Part shown: in pieces, positions 36,455-46,704 of the stretch
How positions within the stretch are numbered: position 1 is the first letter of the stretch
How the letters are laid out: each line of letters starts with the position of its first letter
The notes under the pieces: generated by a model
Told to the model about the DNA's origin: nothing
Database searches by the model: none
What the model saw: only the letters and a program-made list of their open reading frames with translations
Assembly: GCA_000320545.1 (NCBI GenBank)
Contig: ADNK01000002.1
Span: 200,001 to 264,000, forward strand
Reading direction: 5' to 3'
From: Bigelowiella natans CCMP2755
Lineage: Eukaryota; Cercozoa; Chlorarachniophyceae
DNA: 64,000 nucleotides
Made by a program: the position numbers and the translations under genes

Positions 36455-37327
36455 AAACCACAAAATGTTACTAACTTTTTCCTCAGGAACAACTCAGGAG
36501 CCATGTACTCGAACGTCCCCATGATTTTCTTGAATCCTGCGCTCGGTCTTGTTGGCCTTTTGATTGCATCCCCCTCATCTAAAAGCTAGGTACCGAAGGG
36601 AGACAAAGGAAATACTACTCAGAATATATTCATGAAAAGAGTCGAAGAACCACCTTTTTTTCGTATTCTGCTAGGCCAAAATCGGTCAGTGTTGCAACCC
36701 CATCATTCCCAAGCAGGAGATTATGAGGCTTGATCTTGATATATACCATCCCAATATTCCATAAAAATGATAGATAATCAAAATAGGAATCATGATAAAT
36801 AATTATGATAAACTGTGGTGAATAACTCAACTCACGTCTCTGTGGATGACACCCGAGTTGTGCATATTCTCGATTGCACGAGCGAGATCCAGGCAGAAGA
36901 GTACAACAAGCTTGAAATCCTTTTGGACTGGAACTAGTCGAAGATGCATCAGCTCATACATACTCCCGTGTGGCTTCCACGGAAGAATGTAGGCGTAGTT
37001 CGGAGCAGTCTCGCAAACAGCCAACGGTTTAATGATATTTTTGCACTTGAGCTGCTTCATAATTGCAAGTTCCTGATCGAAGCGATCAAAGCAGTCGGAA
37101 TCTGTAATTTTTATCTGAAAACAGATATTTCATAATCAGAATTTAGTTCGATGCGGATTTGATTTCACTTTACCCACCTTTTTAACGACAACCGTCTCGC
37201 CCTTTACGGAGTCACCTGTGAAGACGATGCTCCCGGGTGTCTCACACAAAACTCGTTTACGTTGGGGTACTGTCTTCTTTATTTCGACGGCAACGTTTTC
37301 GTCGACTTCCATTGCTGAGGCTGGCAT
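35553..37327 (-). CDS. Protein kinase (TKL/receptor-like fold), multi-exon
   Basis: Start ATG at 37327 (MPASAMEVDENVAVEIKK). The glycine loop is not canonical (TPGSIVFTGDSVKGETV). The ATP lysine is in VVVKK, and the helix-C Glu in RFDQELAIMKQLKCKNII (37040-37110). The hinge region reads AYILPWKPHGSMYELMHLRL. The catalytic loop is split by an intron: NSGVIHRD (36838) then IKPHNLLLGNDG. DFG is in VATLTDFGLAEYEKK (~36665-36700), and APE in GTFEYMAPELFLRKK (~36490). Helix F is in RACDIYALGVSMNELYTGHL (~36150-36210). The C-lobe ends with FSLMKKCWAPEAKDRPTASE (~35770-35830). A last exon (~35560-35645) adds a basic tail, KERKLMLDTAIKNAPKIEG. All catalytic residues are present. CW..RP and the loop sequences suit the TKL group, but the substrate is unknown. 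No transmembrane domain seen. Confidence 0.88.
36427..36454 (+). repeat. (ACT)n microsatellite
   Basis: About nine ACT units in a kinase intron next to the exon encoding the APE motif. Confidence 0.9.
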
Positions 37328-38093
37328 CTTACGTACAATTCTGTGCGAATGTGTTTTTCGTGATGTCGCGTGTTTGGTTGACGCCTGAGAAGGTATGAAA
37401 GTTTCAAAAGTTAGAGTTGGTAACCAGGTAAAAGAAATCAAAGTTGTTAGTGTCTACGATTTAATAGGGTTATCATGGAGTGTGGTACTATTCACTACTG
37501 AGGAAGAGTGGCGATCAGGATGTGGAGGATCCACTGAGTGGCAGGCCACGTGTCTACGTACTTGTTGAGTCACTTGTGCTGTCGCATCCGAATAACATAG
37601 GGCATTTACATGCTATGAGCAATGCGCAAATGATGCATGTAGGTGAATGCGGATAGGGGATTTGGGAGCAGAGACATGCATCATTTAGATCTTAGAGCAT
37701 CATCTTGTAGATCTATTTGGGTGTGAAGTGAGTGAAAGAGTGAGTGAGAGTGAGTAGTGAGAGGTTTCCTACCTGTGCTACCTACTTTACTCCGAAAGAA
37801 CATCATTTTTTACTATGCGACAAGGAACAAACAAGATCGCACCCTCAAAATTGTTAGTTGCATAAAAATAAAATAAAGAGAATCAATCAACCATTGAAAT
37901 TAAGTTGCCAACCCCACACCCGAACTTTCTTCCAACGCAACAGGGGAGTACAAGAAAGGGGAAGGAAAAGAACAAAGAGGACGAAAAATTTGGACACGAA
38001 AAGGGAGGCAGAAAACAATCAATCAGAAGAGGAAATCTGTTTCCTCCTTCTTTCTTCCTCAGCGTGAAAGGAATTAAAGTATTCACATCCAAA
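37328..38093. promoter_or_regulatory. Divergent promoter interval, kinase / RING ligase
   Basis: About 770 bases between two oppositely oriented starts. It contains a GTGAGTGAGAG-like repeated stretch at 37725-37760 and A-rich sequence before the RING start. No gene is supported; the open frames at 37858-38140 have no family similarity. Confidence 0.45.
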
Positions 38094-39034
38094 ATGGAGT
38101 CGAAACAGCTTGTCCCCGCTGCCCCCACTCCAACAACCAATCCGTCGACTCCTCTTCAGGTTCTTTGCCATAATTTAGAATTAATCCGTTTTTGCTTTTT
38201 TGACCAGAATGCTAATTTTATCAGTTCGAGATTGTCGTCTTCCACCGACAAAATGAGATCACTGTGGTTGCGATCGTCCCTCGATTACAAACAGCATTAT
38301 TGGGTGACGTCAGTAACTCTTCACCAACCAATAATCCAGCAATCAGTGTTCAAATCCAACGTCTTTTATCAACATTCATGGGGGGAGTGATGTCACGAAA
38401 CATGCAAGAATTTTGGGAACGTGCCATGGACACGCAGGCTGGATTAGTACCGACACCAGCCAGTCAGAAGAGCATCAATGCTCTCCCAACAAATCATATT
38501 CAGCCATTTGAGAGAATACTATCTGATCGATGCACTGTTTGTCAAGAAAAATATGAAATTGGTGACAAAGTTACACACCTCCCGTGCGGTCACACTTTTC
38601 ACAGAGAATGCGTGATTCAATGGTTGAAGCAGAAAAACTCATGTCCTCTCTGTAGAGCAAAGGTCGACAATGAAGACGACCAGAAAGCTGAAAGTGGAAA
38701 TTTGAACGAAGACGACCAGAAGGATAAAAGTGGAAATTTGAATGCCGGTGATACTAGCGAGGAAAAAGACAGTCAAAAACAGGGACAAATTGAGGAAAAT
38801 TCGCAAACTATTGCTTGGTCAGATTCTAAAGTGGAGGAGGTTAAGAATAACACCTCCAATCCTACCCAAGTAACAAGAGCTTCACGCGCGTCCTTTGTAC
38901 CTTCATCATTGTTATCAGCTACCACTACAGTAACGCCCCTTCCAAACGCTGTTCTCCCTATTCGTCGTGGAATGCAAAGGCATTCGCATCCACAACCACA
39001 GACCTCTGGGCACGGATGCTGCACAATTTCATAA
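38094..39034 (+). CDS. RING-H2 E3 ubiquitin ligase with C-terminal CaaX-like box
   Basis: Two exons: 38094-38159 (MESKQLVPAAPTPTTNPSTP then LQ) and 38225-39034, with a 65-base intron (GTTCTT..TATCAG) that keeps the frame. The product is 291 residues. Residues ~23-100 are FEIVVFHRQNEITVVAIVPR and a low-complexity middle. The RING-H2 domain follows: CTVCQEKYEIGDKV, LPCGHTFHREC, VIQWLKQKNSCPLC, giving the C3H2C3 zinc pattern with the Ile/Trp contacts for E2 binding, close to RNF126/RNF115-type rings. The N-terminal zinc ribbon of those proteins is absent. A 12-residue repeat (EDDQKAESGNLN / EDDQKDKSGNLN) follows the ring. The chain ends GCCTIS: the last four residues CTIS fit a CaaX prenylation box, with a second Cys just before. 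This predicts a membrane-tethered ligase. Confidence 0.88.
38672..38743 (+). repeat. 36-bp coding tandem repeat, two copies
   Basis: Units 38672-38707 and 38708-38743 encode EDDQKAESGNLN and EDDQKDKSGNLN directly after the RING domain. Confidence 0.9.
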
Positions 39035-39132
39035 ACCGATTCATATCGCTTACATGGAATTTAGCTCGATTTAGAATGAAAATCATACCACAAATGAAGT
39101 ATCATGGTTGTAGTTTTCATGGGCCACTAATA

Positions 39133-39318
39133 TCATTCCCGATACTTTTCAAGGACATGGAGCACCTTCTTATTCATGTATCCATCCTCCTCTAAATCCA
39201 TTGTATGATCCCAGAACGGACTTATTGGGGATTTACAGCATACAGCATTAATAGTGTACATATCTTCACTCTCGACCATAATTTCCTGGTCGTTGTACAG
39301 CTTGTTCAGCACGAATAG
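39133..39318 (-). CDS. Orphan terminal exon, 61 codons, unknown protein
   Basis: A 186-base open stretch begins right after a plausible acceptor (TTTAAAATTAG) and reads LFVLNKLYNDQEIMVESEDM, TINAVCCKSPISPFWDHTMD, then GYMNKKVLHVLEKYRE and stop. The codon use looks coding, yet no upstream exon could be found between 39319 and the GTPase stop at 39805. It could be a last exon spliced from further upstream on the minus strand, the remains of a broken gene, or a chance frame in the 3' flank of the RING gene. No family is recognised. Confidence 0.4.
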   Translation of the reverse strand, partial: LFVLNKLYNDQEIMVESEDMYTINAVCCKSPISPFWDHTMDLEEDGYMNKKVLHVLEKYRE

Positions 39319-39804
39319 CTAATTTTAAAGTGGAATATTTAGACCACATATTAGCCAATAAAATATCCATCCTATGTTTCTAACACAATGCATTCACATG
39401 TTCTAGTTTCCTCAAATGAGTGGATAAATAACAGCCAGAGAAATACGATCTACACATGGAAGGTGTGCTTGAAGCCTGAGTGTGCTATGCCTGAATCATT
39501 ATTATCCACATTGTGTATGTGCTTCACAACGCTACGTACTAGCGTACCTAGGTACGGACGCACGCCGCAATGCGCAGCATGGCGCAGATCGTGTCGCGAT
39601 TGCGATGTCGCATGTTACTTCACAAATACACACAGTGCTAAGAGGGGGCCTTGATTCGCAATCGAGCGTGCATGCAGAATTATATTAATAACGCATTCCA
39701 TCTATGAGTTAAATAAAAACATTGTATGATTATCAGCATGCTGGGCTAATGAAGTTGTGCGTCGGTACGAAAGTGGGCTCCACAGAATGTCGCCATGTGT
39801 GGTA
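39319..39804. other. Interval without recognised gene
   Basis: Only short frames without motifs. A CpG-rich patch at 39540-39610 (ACGCACGCCGCAATGCGCAG) stands out against the AT-rich surroundings. Confidence 0.4.
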
Positions 39805-41145
39805 TTAAATTGTAATCTCTTCGTCATCGCTATCAATTATCTGTGCAGGACCTAGGGATGCTGCTACTCTGTCTGCTCTATTCGAGGCACTGATGGAATT
39901 TTGGGGTTCTGAACCCACTCCTACGCAGCGCTCTTTCACCCATTCTGCATCTCTGAATGCCATCCCAACCCCTGGATGGTATCTATATTTTTCCTCGATG
40001 ACCCCACTCATCATTTGAGATCTTCTTTTTTCAAATTTGTGAAGCTCGGAGATGTAGCGTCTGAGCGTTGAAAATTCATGGGAAGTTCCGATTCTTTTCC
40101 GACACATATTAACTAGGTCTTGGCCAGACCCAGTGTACATTAGTTTTTCGAGAATTATGCTCATAGCTTTATCAATATTTTCTCCCGTTAAGGCGCTTAC
40201 CTCTATAAAGCTGCATCCGTAATATCGTGCTAGTATTTCTCCTTCTCTTGAATTCACAACTAATCTCGGACCAACCGCTTCAATTACACTATCCTGGAGA
40301 TAACTTGGAAGCATATTGAGGTCGCGAGAAACGGTTTTCTGAATAATAGCACCTCGATCGGAGTAATCTTTTTTGTTTGCAACGATAAGAATTCTTTCTT
40401 GTCTGTTAGCTGCTGATCTTTCATAATCTCTGCTGTGATGGTGGGAATCATTCCCTTCTCTTCCCTCTCCATTTTGTAGTTGCTGATAGTGCTTCTTATA
40501 CTCCTCAGGATGCCACCAGTTCTCTTTACTTCTTGCAGCATGGGCATTTAGCCATAGAAGTACTCGCTCAAAGGTGGATCTTCGTGTTACATCGTACATT
40601 ACAATGAATGCATCGCATTCATCTATCATTGGTTGCGGTGGTGATGGAATTGAAGTATCAGGTGAAACATGAGACTCAGCTGATGGAGTCAGAATAGAAG
40701 TTGACGATGATGATCCTGATAGGTATCTCATGTCCCCACGAATATCAAAAAACGTAATTGTACGGCTCATTTTTTGAATTTTCATTCCATTTTTCCTTTC
40801 GTATTCAATTGATTTACTATAATCTCCCATAACTTTCACAACAATCGGCCAGTTTCTTCTGGCGTTTTCTTCTCCTTCCCCGCTCATCATGGTAACTGTA
40901 GGCTGTTCATCGTGACGAAATTTAGATTCCAGAACACGGCGGGCGAATGACGTTTTCCCAACGCCCTCGTCTCCAAGGAGGTGAATTTTAATGTGAAACA
41001 TGCATGTTGGTAGTTGAGGTGATATTTGGGAATTAGCCTCACCCCAGCATTTTGCTTCCTTCAAGGCTTTCTCCCAGCGCTCAGGATCAGCTCTCCGCTG
41101 TTTCACAACGTAGTTAGCTTTTCCCGTAGGTAATGTATTACCCAT
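39805..41145 (-). CDS. Ras/Rab-like GTPase, extended, likely N-myristoylated
   Basis: A single-exon gene of 446 residues. It starts MGNTLPTGKANY: Gly2 with a small residue near position 6 suits N-myristoylation. The GTPase core starts near residue 50: IKIHLLGDEGVGKTSFARRV (P-loop), a switch region around EQPTVTMMSG, G3 ITFFDIRGDMRY (DxxG kept), ECDAFIVMYDVTRRSTFERV, G4 ILIVANKKDYSD and G5 FIEVSALTGENIDKAM. Two insertions lengthen it: a Ser/Pro segment after G3 (SGSSSSTSILTPSAESHVSP) and a charged segment before G4. The residue after the DxxG Gly is Asp where Ras and Rab have the catalytic Gln. A C-terminal ~110-residue tail (RRSQMMSGVIEEKYRYH, ending DSDDEEITI) has no prenylation Cys. Effector and pathway unknown; probably a membrane-bound regulatory GTPase with slow or assisted hydrolysis. 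Confidence 0.87.
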   Translation of the reverse strand: MGNTLPTGKANYVVKQRRADPERWEKALKEAKCWGEANSQISPQLPTCMFHIKIHLLGDEGVGKTSFARRVLESKFRHDEQPTVTMMSGEGEENARRNWPIVVKVMGDYSKSIEYERKNGMKIQKMSRTITFFDIRGDMRYLSGSSSSTSILTPSAESHVSPDTSIPSPPQPMIDECDAFIVMYDVTRRSTFERVLLWLNAHAARSKENWWHPEEYKKHYQQLQNGEGREGNDSHHHSRDYERSAANRQERILIVANKKDYSDRGAIIQKTVSRDLNMLPSYLQDSVIEAVGPRLVVNSREGEILARYYGCSFIEVSALTGENIDKAMSIILEKLMYTGSGQDLVNMCRKRIGTSHEFSTLRRYISELHKFEKRRSQMMSGVIEEKYRYHPGVGMAFRDAEWVKERCVGVGSEPQNSISASNRADRVAASLGPAQIIDSDDEEITI

Positions 41146-41963
41146 TGCTCCTGTATTGAATATTTAGTACATATTTTGACTTCTTGATCTTCGTATTCTT
41201 TTTACTGTCGTGTTAGCTTCGATTAAAGCACAAGAGCTGGAGTTGTTAAAGTTGTTCCTACGGCGGGTATCGTCAACAGCTACGCCACTACCTACTTCCC
41301 ACAAGCGAGTGGATCCCGGACCTAGTCTAGGCGAACGAAAAGTAAAAGGAAGAGGTCTTGTCTTTTAGTCGTCGTAGTGTCGTACTATTACTACTATGTT
41401 CTGAAGATAGCTCTTAGTAGCTCGGTAGGTAGGTAGATAGGTAGGTAGAGTAGGTAGTCTTTTCCTCCTTCTTCTTCCTCCTCCTCCTGTTCTTCTTTCC
41501 TGCACGACGAAGATGGAAGGAGAGCTTTGAAAAGGAGAAAGCTACGAGTACTACCTGGGCTACTACCACCCCGTCCCTTTGGGCAAGAGCGACAACTATT
41601 TATAAACAAAATTGGCCTGCTTTAGACCAGAGCGACAGACAGGATGAAAGTGCTTGCTTGCGACAATCAAATCGGTCCATCAACACATCAACACAGAGTG
41701 TTCACACAGACATCACATGTTGATGGTATCCCCCAACGAGTGAGTTACTCAGAAAAGAATTGACGGGTGGGAGGATCACGCTACTGGGCTTCACCACTCA
41801 CCACAAGACTTGAACACGTGCGACGAAAAGCTAGTCATTTCACGTTGCTAGCCTGAAAGTAGTGAAAAGTGGTGATACACTACAGGTGTCACGAGAGCAC
41901 GACGAACAATTTGATATCCTCAGAGGGTTGAAAGCTCCAATATACTAATCAGTCGAAGAGTAG
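41146..41963. promoter_or_regulatory. Divergent promoter interval, GTPase / Reeler-cyt b561
   Basis: About 820 bases between two divergent starts. The GTAGGTAG-type repeat at 41423-41456 and a CTCCTC run at 41470-41490 are the only distinct features. The frame 41394-41609 (minus) is Ser/Glu-rich and not convincing as a gene. Confidence 0.45.
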
Positions 41964-44900
41964 ATGATGCTCCTGACCTATCGTTCATTTCTTCCTGCGG
42001 TATTGACAGTTCTTCTTCTGTCATCATCAGTGAAGATTACTTCTGGTACACCAGACCGAATGTCATGCGACATTTCGACGTGGAGTGTAGGTGCAGCAGT
42101 CACCACACAGATGAACGTCGGTTCCCGCACAATGTCCGATGGATCTTCTGCAATATCAATAACAACTGATATGCCGTCAAGCAATAGATATTTTCCAAAT
42201 TATCAATACAGTATTACCGTATCTACAACAGCGATTTTATCGCAGAAAGTAGTAGTTTCAGCTGGCTCAATAAATGGGCAAGTTTGCGTAAACAGGTATC
42301 ACTAGTATACATGATGCCAACAATTCTGGATGAAGTACATTGCTTCTTCATTTCATAATTTATTCATTTAGAAACGTGCAGAGGCACTCGCACACATACA
42401 CGTGGACTGCACCTGCGGCTGGCTCGGGCACCGTATCCTTTCACATTCTGGCGGGAAATCTGGATGTCGTCTATGTTCTTGTAAGATTCGATCGAGATTA
42501 TGCAATTTAAAATCTTTACCGATGATGTTGAATGTGTGCTATCTCAGCCTTCAACGACAACATTCACGGAATTAACCTCCACAGCTCCAACGGTATTTGC
42601 TTGTCGAACTTGTTTCTTCTTACCTAAACTAAGAGCTTATGATTTAATCATCGCAGTCTACCTTCAACCCTACAAGTTCTCCCATTGTTATAAGTCATAG
42701 TCCCAGCGCGGCTCCTTCAATTTCGGCTTCTCCAACAACTCTATCAAACAATCATGTAAGAGAGCAGAACGATGATGATATCGAGCCTCCCTTAATTCTA
42801 ACAACATGTGTGTTTTAAAATTAGAATGCTTGCTTTGATAGTACGCTCAATACTTATCAATGTTCATTTACGGATAAAGGACTCACGGTCTGTCATCTGT
42901 CTTGATGCAAAATGTGATAGGGTGTTACGTCGACAGTTATATCCCTTCTGTAACCCTAATGTATGTTCCTCACATTACTGCTACCCGATGATATATCGAT
43001 TACGTCCTTCAGATACTATGGTCCTACAGTAATAGCGAGATTGCCTTTAATGTTTCAAAATCGACTGATGGGTGGGTTAGCCTGGGATTTGGAAAGGAGA
43101 TGGTTGGGGCCGTTGCTGTAATTGGATGGTGCATAGGAGGATCACACTTCATACAAGGTTGGTACTACTCGGACTGCATACAGTAATGAGTGAGATCATC
43201 AAGAGCAACTTTTTGACTTTTGTACTAGCGGGTCATCAGTTTTGTTACCGATAGTTGTGGTCACCCATTCAATTTTTAAATCATAAATCAGACTACAAAC
43301 TCAACTCTAAGCAAAGTAGCGGTGTGAATCCTGTGAGTACTGTTCTCCGTGATCTCGCTTGCAGGTATAGGAGACTGTTTTAATCATATCATTTGAAGTG
43401 TAATCGTTGACGAGGGTAGGAATAGCGACGATCAGGATTCTCCTCATGATTATGTATCATATTTACAGCGAAATAAACGGAGTGACGAGCATTAAGTACA
43501 TTCAGCCTATAAGTTCAAATGATCTAACAATTGATCTCACCACTTTTCAAAGGGTATATGCCCGTCGTAAGAAATGAATTAGATGATGTGCAGTGATCTG
43601 AATACATTAATTGATTTTATCAAAAGAACAAGAATGATTAAGACTATTGTTTCAAGGTCATATACGCATGGGGCACATCAGATTCGAAATCGAAGTAATT
43701 TAGCCATATTGAAGAATCATCAGTTTGACAGTTTTCCAAGCATTTGTTTTTCAATTATTTTTGACTTGTCATTGTCCCATATATTCCGCTGTTCCTCATC
43801 TATCGTAGGCACGATGATGATGATCAAGGCCGGGCCGAAATTAATTTTAAAACAGGCGAAGCTAAACTTATTGATGATGAAGATCATGCCCTAGGGCACG
43901 GAATATGCATGTGGATTGCATTCTCGTTTCTTCTTGTTTCTGGAATTCTTGTATCAAGATATGGTAAAACCTTTGCCCCAACCCGATGGCTCCTCGCACA
44001 CATCGGTCTTCATTTCCTCGGTAGTAGTTGCGACATGAATCTCTTCTCACACCTAAGTGTTATAAAGCCATTGGATTTTGCGCGGAGGATCTGAATTTGA
44101 ATATGTCCATATACTACTACTCTCAATGACAAGACAAATATCATGATTCCAATACTACTTCTCTCAATGACAAGACAAATACTATGAATCCAATACAGCT
44201 CTAATCTTCGCCTCTGCGGGGCTAGGAATTGCATTTGTACATTTTGATGAGGTAGTAGATAATTTTTCTCCTGGGACTCAAATGTTTATAACTGTCATCA
44301 TGATTAATCATCGTAACATGCTCAGCCACTGGAGTCATCTCATGGGCAACTTGGCCTTGTAATCTGTATTGCTCTAATTTGCCAGGTGCAAAGAATAAAT
44401 TCTCTATCCATCTATTCAACAGTCTGTCGAGGAAATCTGATCGTGCTAATTGTTATCACATATTGACCAGATTCTGGCAGGAGGATTTTTGCGACCGGAT
44501 AAATCTGTACCAAAGTCAAAAAAGAGATTTATGTGGGAAATTGGGCATAAAGTAAGTTGATCAGTAAGGAAGAAATACAATTTTTGTTGTCTCTACTATG
44601 AAATATATTTACATATAAACCTCACCATATATCGCAGGGAGTTGGAAGCGCAATCGTTGTAATGGCATTAGTAAATGTATTTACGGGACTTTTACTTGAG
44701 GGCGAAGGCGACGAAGGAGGAGAACATTCCCTCTTCCTGTAAAATTTTATTGTTTTGGAAACATCTTCGACTTGGAACTTATTCATGTACCATATTCAGT
44801 GGCCTCCATGTAGGGTGGATACTCTTCATCGTTGTGGTATGTTGTTTCTGAATGGTTTGCGAAACCTTATCATGCATCAGTATTTAATTATGTTTGTGTT

Positions 44901-45145
44901 TGTGTTTGTGGCAGACGATTTGCATTTTTGAGTTTCTTTTTCGAGGAAGGCTAAAATCGGATGAAACTCTGGACGATTTGGGAGATCAGATGCATCAAGA
45001 AATGGATGATAGAAAAATCGTGACTAACGACGACATCGGAAGTAAAGGAGGCACATCCATCATAGCTTCGGGAGAGCCTCAAGTAGAAGCTATCGGTGGG
45101 TCCATAGTTATTAATCAGAATGGTGATCGTGTTGCCCATGTGTGA
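41964..45145 (+). CDS. Reeler-DOMON-cytochrome b561 membrane protein, multi-exon
   Basis: A predicted transmembrane ferric/ascorbate oxidoreductase of the DOMON-cyt b561 (CYBDOM/FRRS1-like) type. It starts MMLLTYRSFLPAVLTVLLLS, a signal peptide cut near TSG. The Reeler domain includes CDISTWSVGAAVTTQMNVG and, in the next exon, the typical HTYTWTAPAAGSGTVSFHIL (~42400). The DOMON domain holds IAFNVSKSTDGWVSLGFGKE then MVGAVAVIGWC (43040-43150). The cytochrome b561 helices carry paired His: DDEDHALGHGICMWIAF (~43880), RYGKTFAPTRWLLAHIGLHF (~43960), ESSHGQLGLVICIALICQ (~44340-44390) and RFMWEIGHK with GVGSAIVVMALVNVFTG (44520-44690). A last helix TICIFEFLFRGRL and a cytosolic acidic tail end AHV at 45145. 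The His set (b-type hemes) looks complete. Exon joins are inferred by motif; at least ten introns are present. Confidence 0.85.
44111..44192 (+). repeat. Tandem duplication of 41 bp in an intron
   Basis: Two units, 44111-44151 and 44152-44192, share CTCTCAATGACAAGACAAAT and differ at a few positions. They fill most of the intron between the AHIGLHF exon (donor at 44021) and the exon beginning LIFASAGLGIAFVHFDE. Confidence 0.93.
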
Positions 45146-46704
45146 CAAAGCCATGACGAATTTCAGCAACAAAAAGGCAGGTGCAGTCATCATGACGCAT
45201 TATCAGCAACTTTGCATTGTTAGATCGGGTCAGACACCTTGCAACACAGTCGATGTGGCAGCTGCTTGTTGACCAGCTAGCCAGATTCTCTAAAATTTTG
45301 ATATGTGGGGTGTGCTTGTTGAGATGTGCCATGCATTTTGATGACTTGCACATGATCGGAACAACATTGACATGTAGCTGCATGTTTGCAGCAGCATCAT
45401 ATGCGCCCAGTGGATGGTCCATTCACGGTTAGGTTTCGCATGCTGTGCTTTCAAACAGTTTCTTCAAGACCTCACACCGCCACATGAGCCTAGGATGACC
45501 ATTGAACAAATTTAATTTGATTGATCACATCCGTCTTGCATCTTCGCAGTCAGTTTCAGTTGTGCCTTGCTGTTTGAGGTGTGTCTTCGATCACGTCAGC
45601 ACCTCAGCGTGTTGAATGTCATGTCAAGTCTGGGACATCGACGTTTCAACACGTCAACAATTTCACTTGCTAGCTTGGCCGCGCTCACCTTGACACCCCA
45701 GCTAGCCAGCACCGGAGCTCGCAAAATTTGGATGATGAACAATGATGACAAACGGCATTTCAAAACGTTACAAAGACATTTGCAGGGTGCAAAACGCAGT
45801 GCCTCGAATGACCAACTTCAGTGAGGTCCAACTAGTGAAACCAGAAGGAATCAAGAATGGCATTCTGGCCATCGAGGAGCTTGCAGATCTCATTTTGGGA
45901 CTGAGAGATCTCCTTCTAGGACCAGGGGATCTTCTTCTCCGATCCCTCGGTCCACGACGGTCACAACAATTGAACGTGAGAACGTGATCGAACCCAACAT
46001 GCATTGAGTTGCATGTCACGTTGAATGAACGAAGGATTACAGTGGTGCAGTTGAAAGGATCATTGAATGTGCAACTCCATCAGTCCGCCACACCCTCCTC
46101 GATCAACAGGACCACCAATGGAAAGTTGAATTTGAGGTTCGTTTCACATCCGCTTGCCGCGCGATTGCCAAGATGGGCATGCATGCATTCAAGCCTGGCC
46201 GCAAATAGATGATGGTTGTTGCGACTTAAAATCTTATGTTGTCGCATGGGCAAATTTGGATGGATTTTGTAGGTACGTCTCTCCATTGGAATTACGATGG
46301 GATTGACCACTAGCGACGTCACGCCTCTGTGCCAGACAGACCATGATCACGACGACGACGACGACGATGGGAGGGGGCCTACACAAGACACGGTGAACCC
46401 TCCTTAATTACTCAATAACTTACTCGTAGTTAATCTAGAAGTATATAAAAAGGACTTTGAAAGGAGGTGTCAATGTTTGAAAGAATTTCTGTACCATAGC
46501 TGCTGCTGCCTGCCGCTGCCGCTGCGAAGTGGTTTGTTATTTTTGCTTACTTGCATGTCCCTAAAATTGTTTAACTTTTGATGTTGTCCTAGATCATCTA
46601 ATCTTCCCAAAATATTGGTGGGACTTACACTATTGGCATCGTGCGCGATCTGGTCATTGTTGTCTTCAAGCAATGAGAGAAAGCTGTCCTTGAGTAGTCG
46701 TTTT
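45146..46704. other. Intergenic interval of 1.5 kb
   Basis: No gene is assigned. One plus-strand frame at ~45742-45987 is regular and charged (ILAIEELADLILGLRDLLLG) but has no recognised relative. An (ACG)n run lies at ~46347-46366. A TATA-like TATATAAAAAGG at ~46441-46453 could serve the HAD gene, though the start of that gene is uncertain. Confidence 0.4.

Noticed and set aside
37905-38390. Plus frame of 161 codons across the RING 5' end
   Set aside because: The frame runs through the RING intron; splicing at 38160-38224 is needed to reach the RING domain, and the upstream part is 5' flank.
41394-41609. Minus frame with Glu run upstream of the GTPase
   Set aside because: Low-complexity frame derived from CTCCTC/TTCTTC repeats in a promoter interval.
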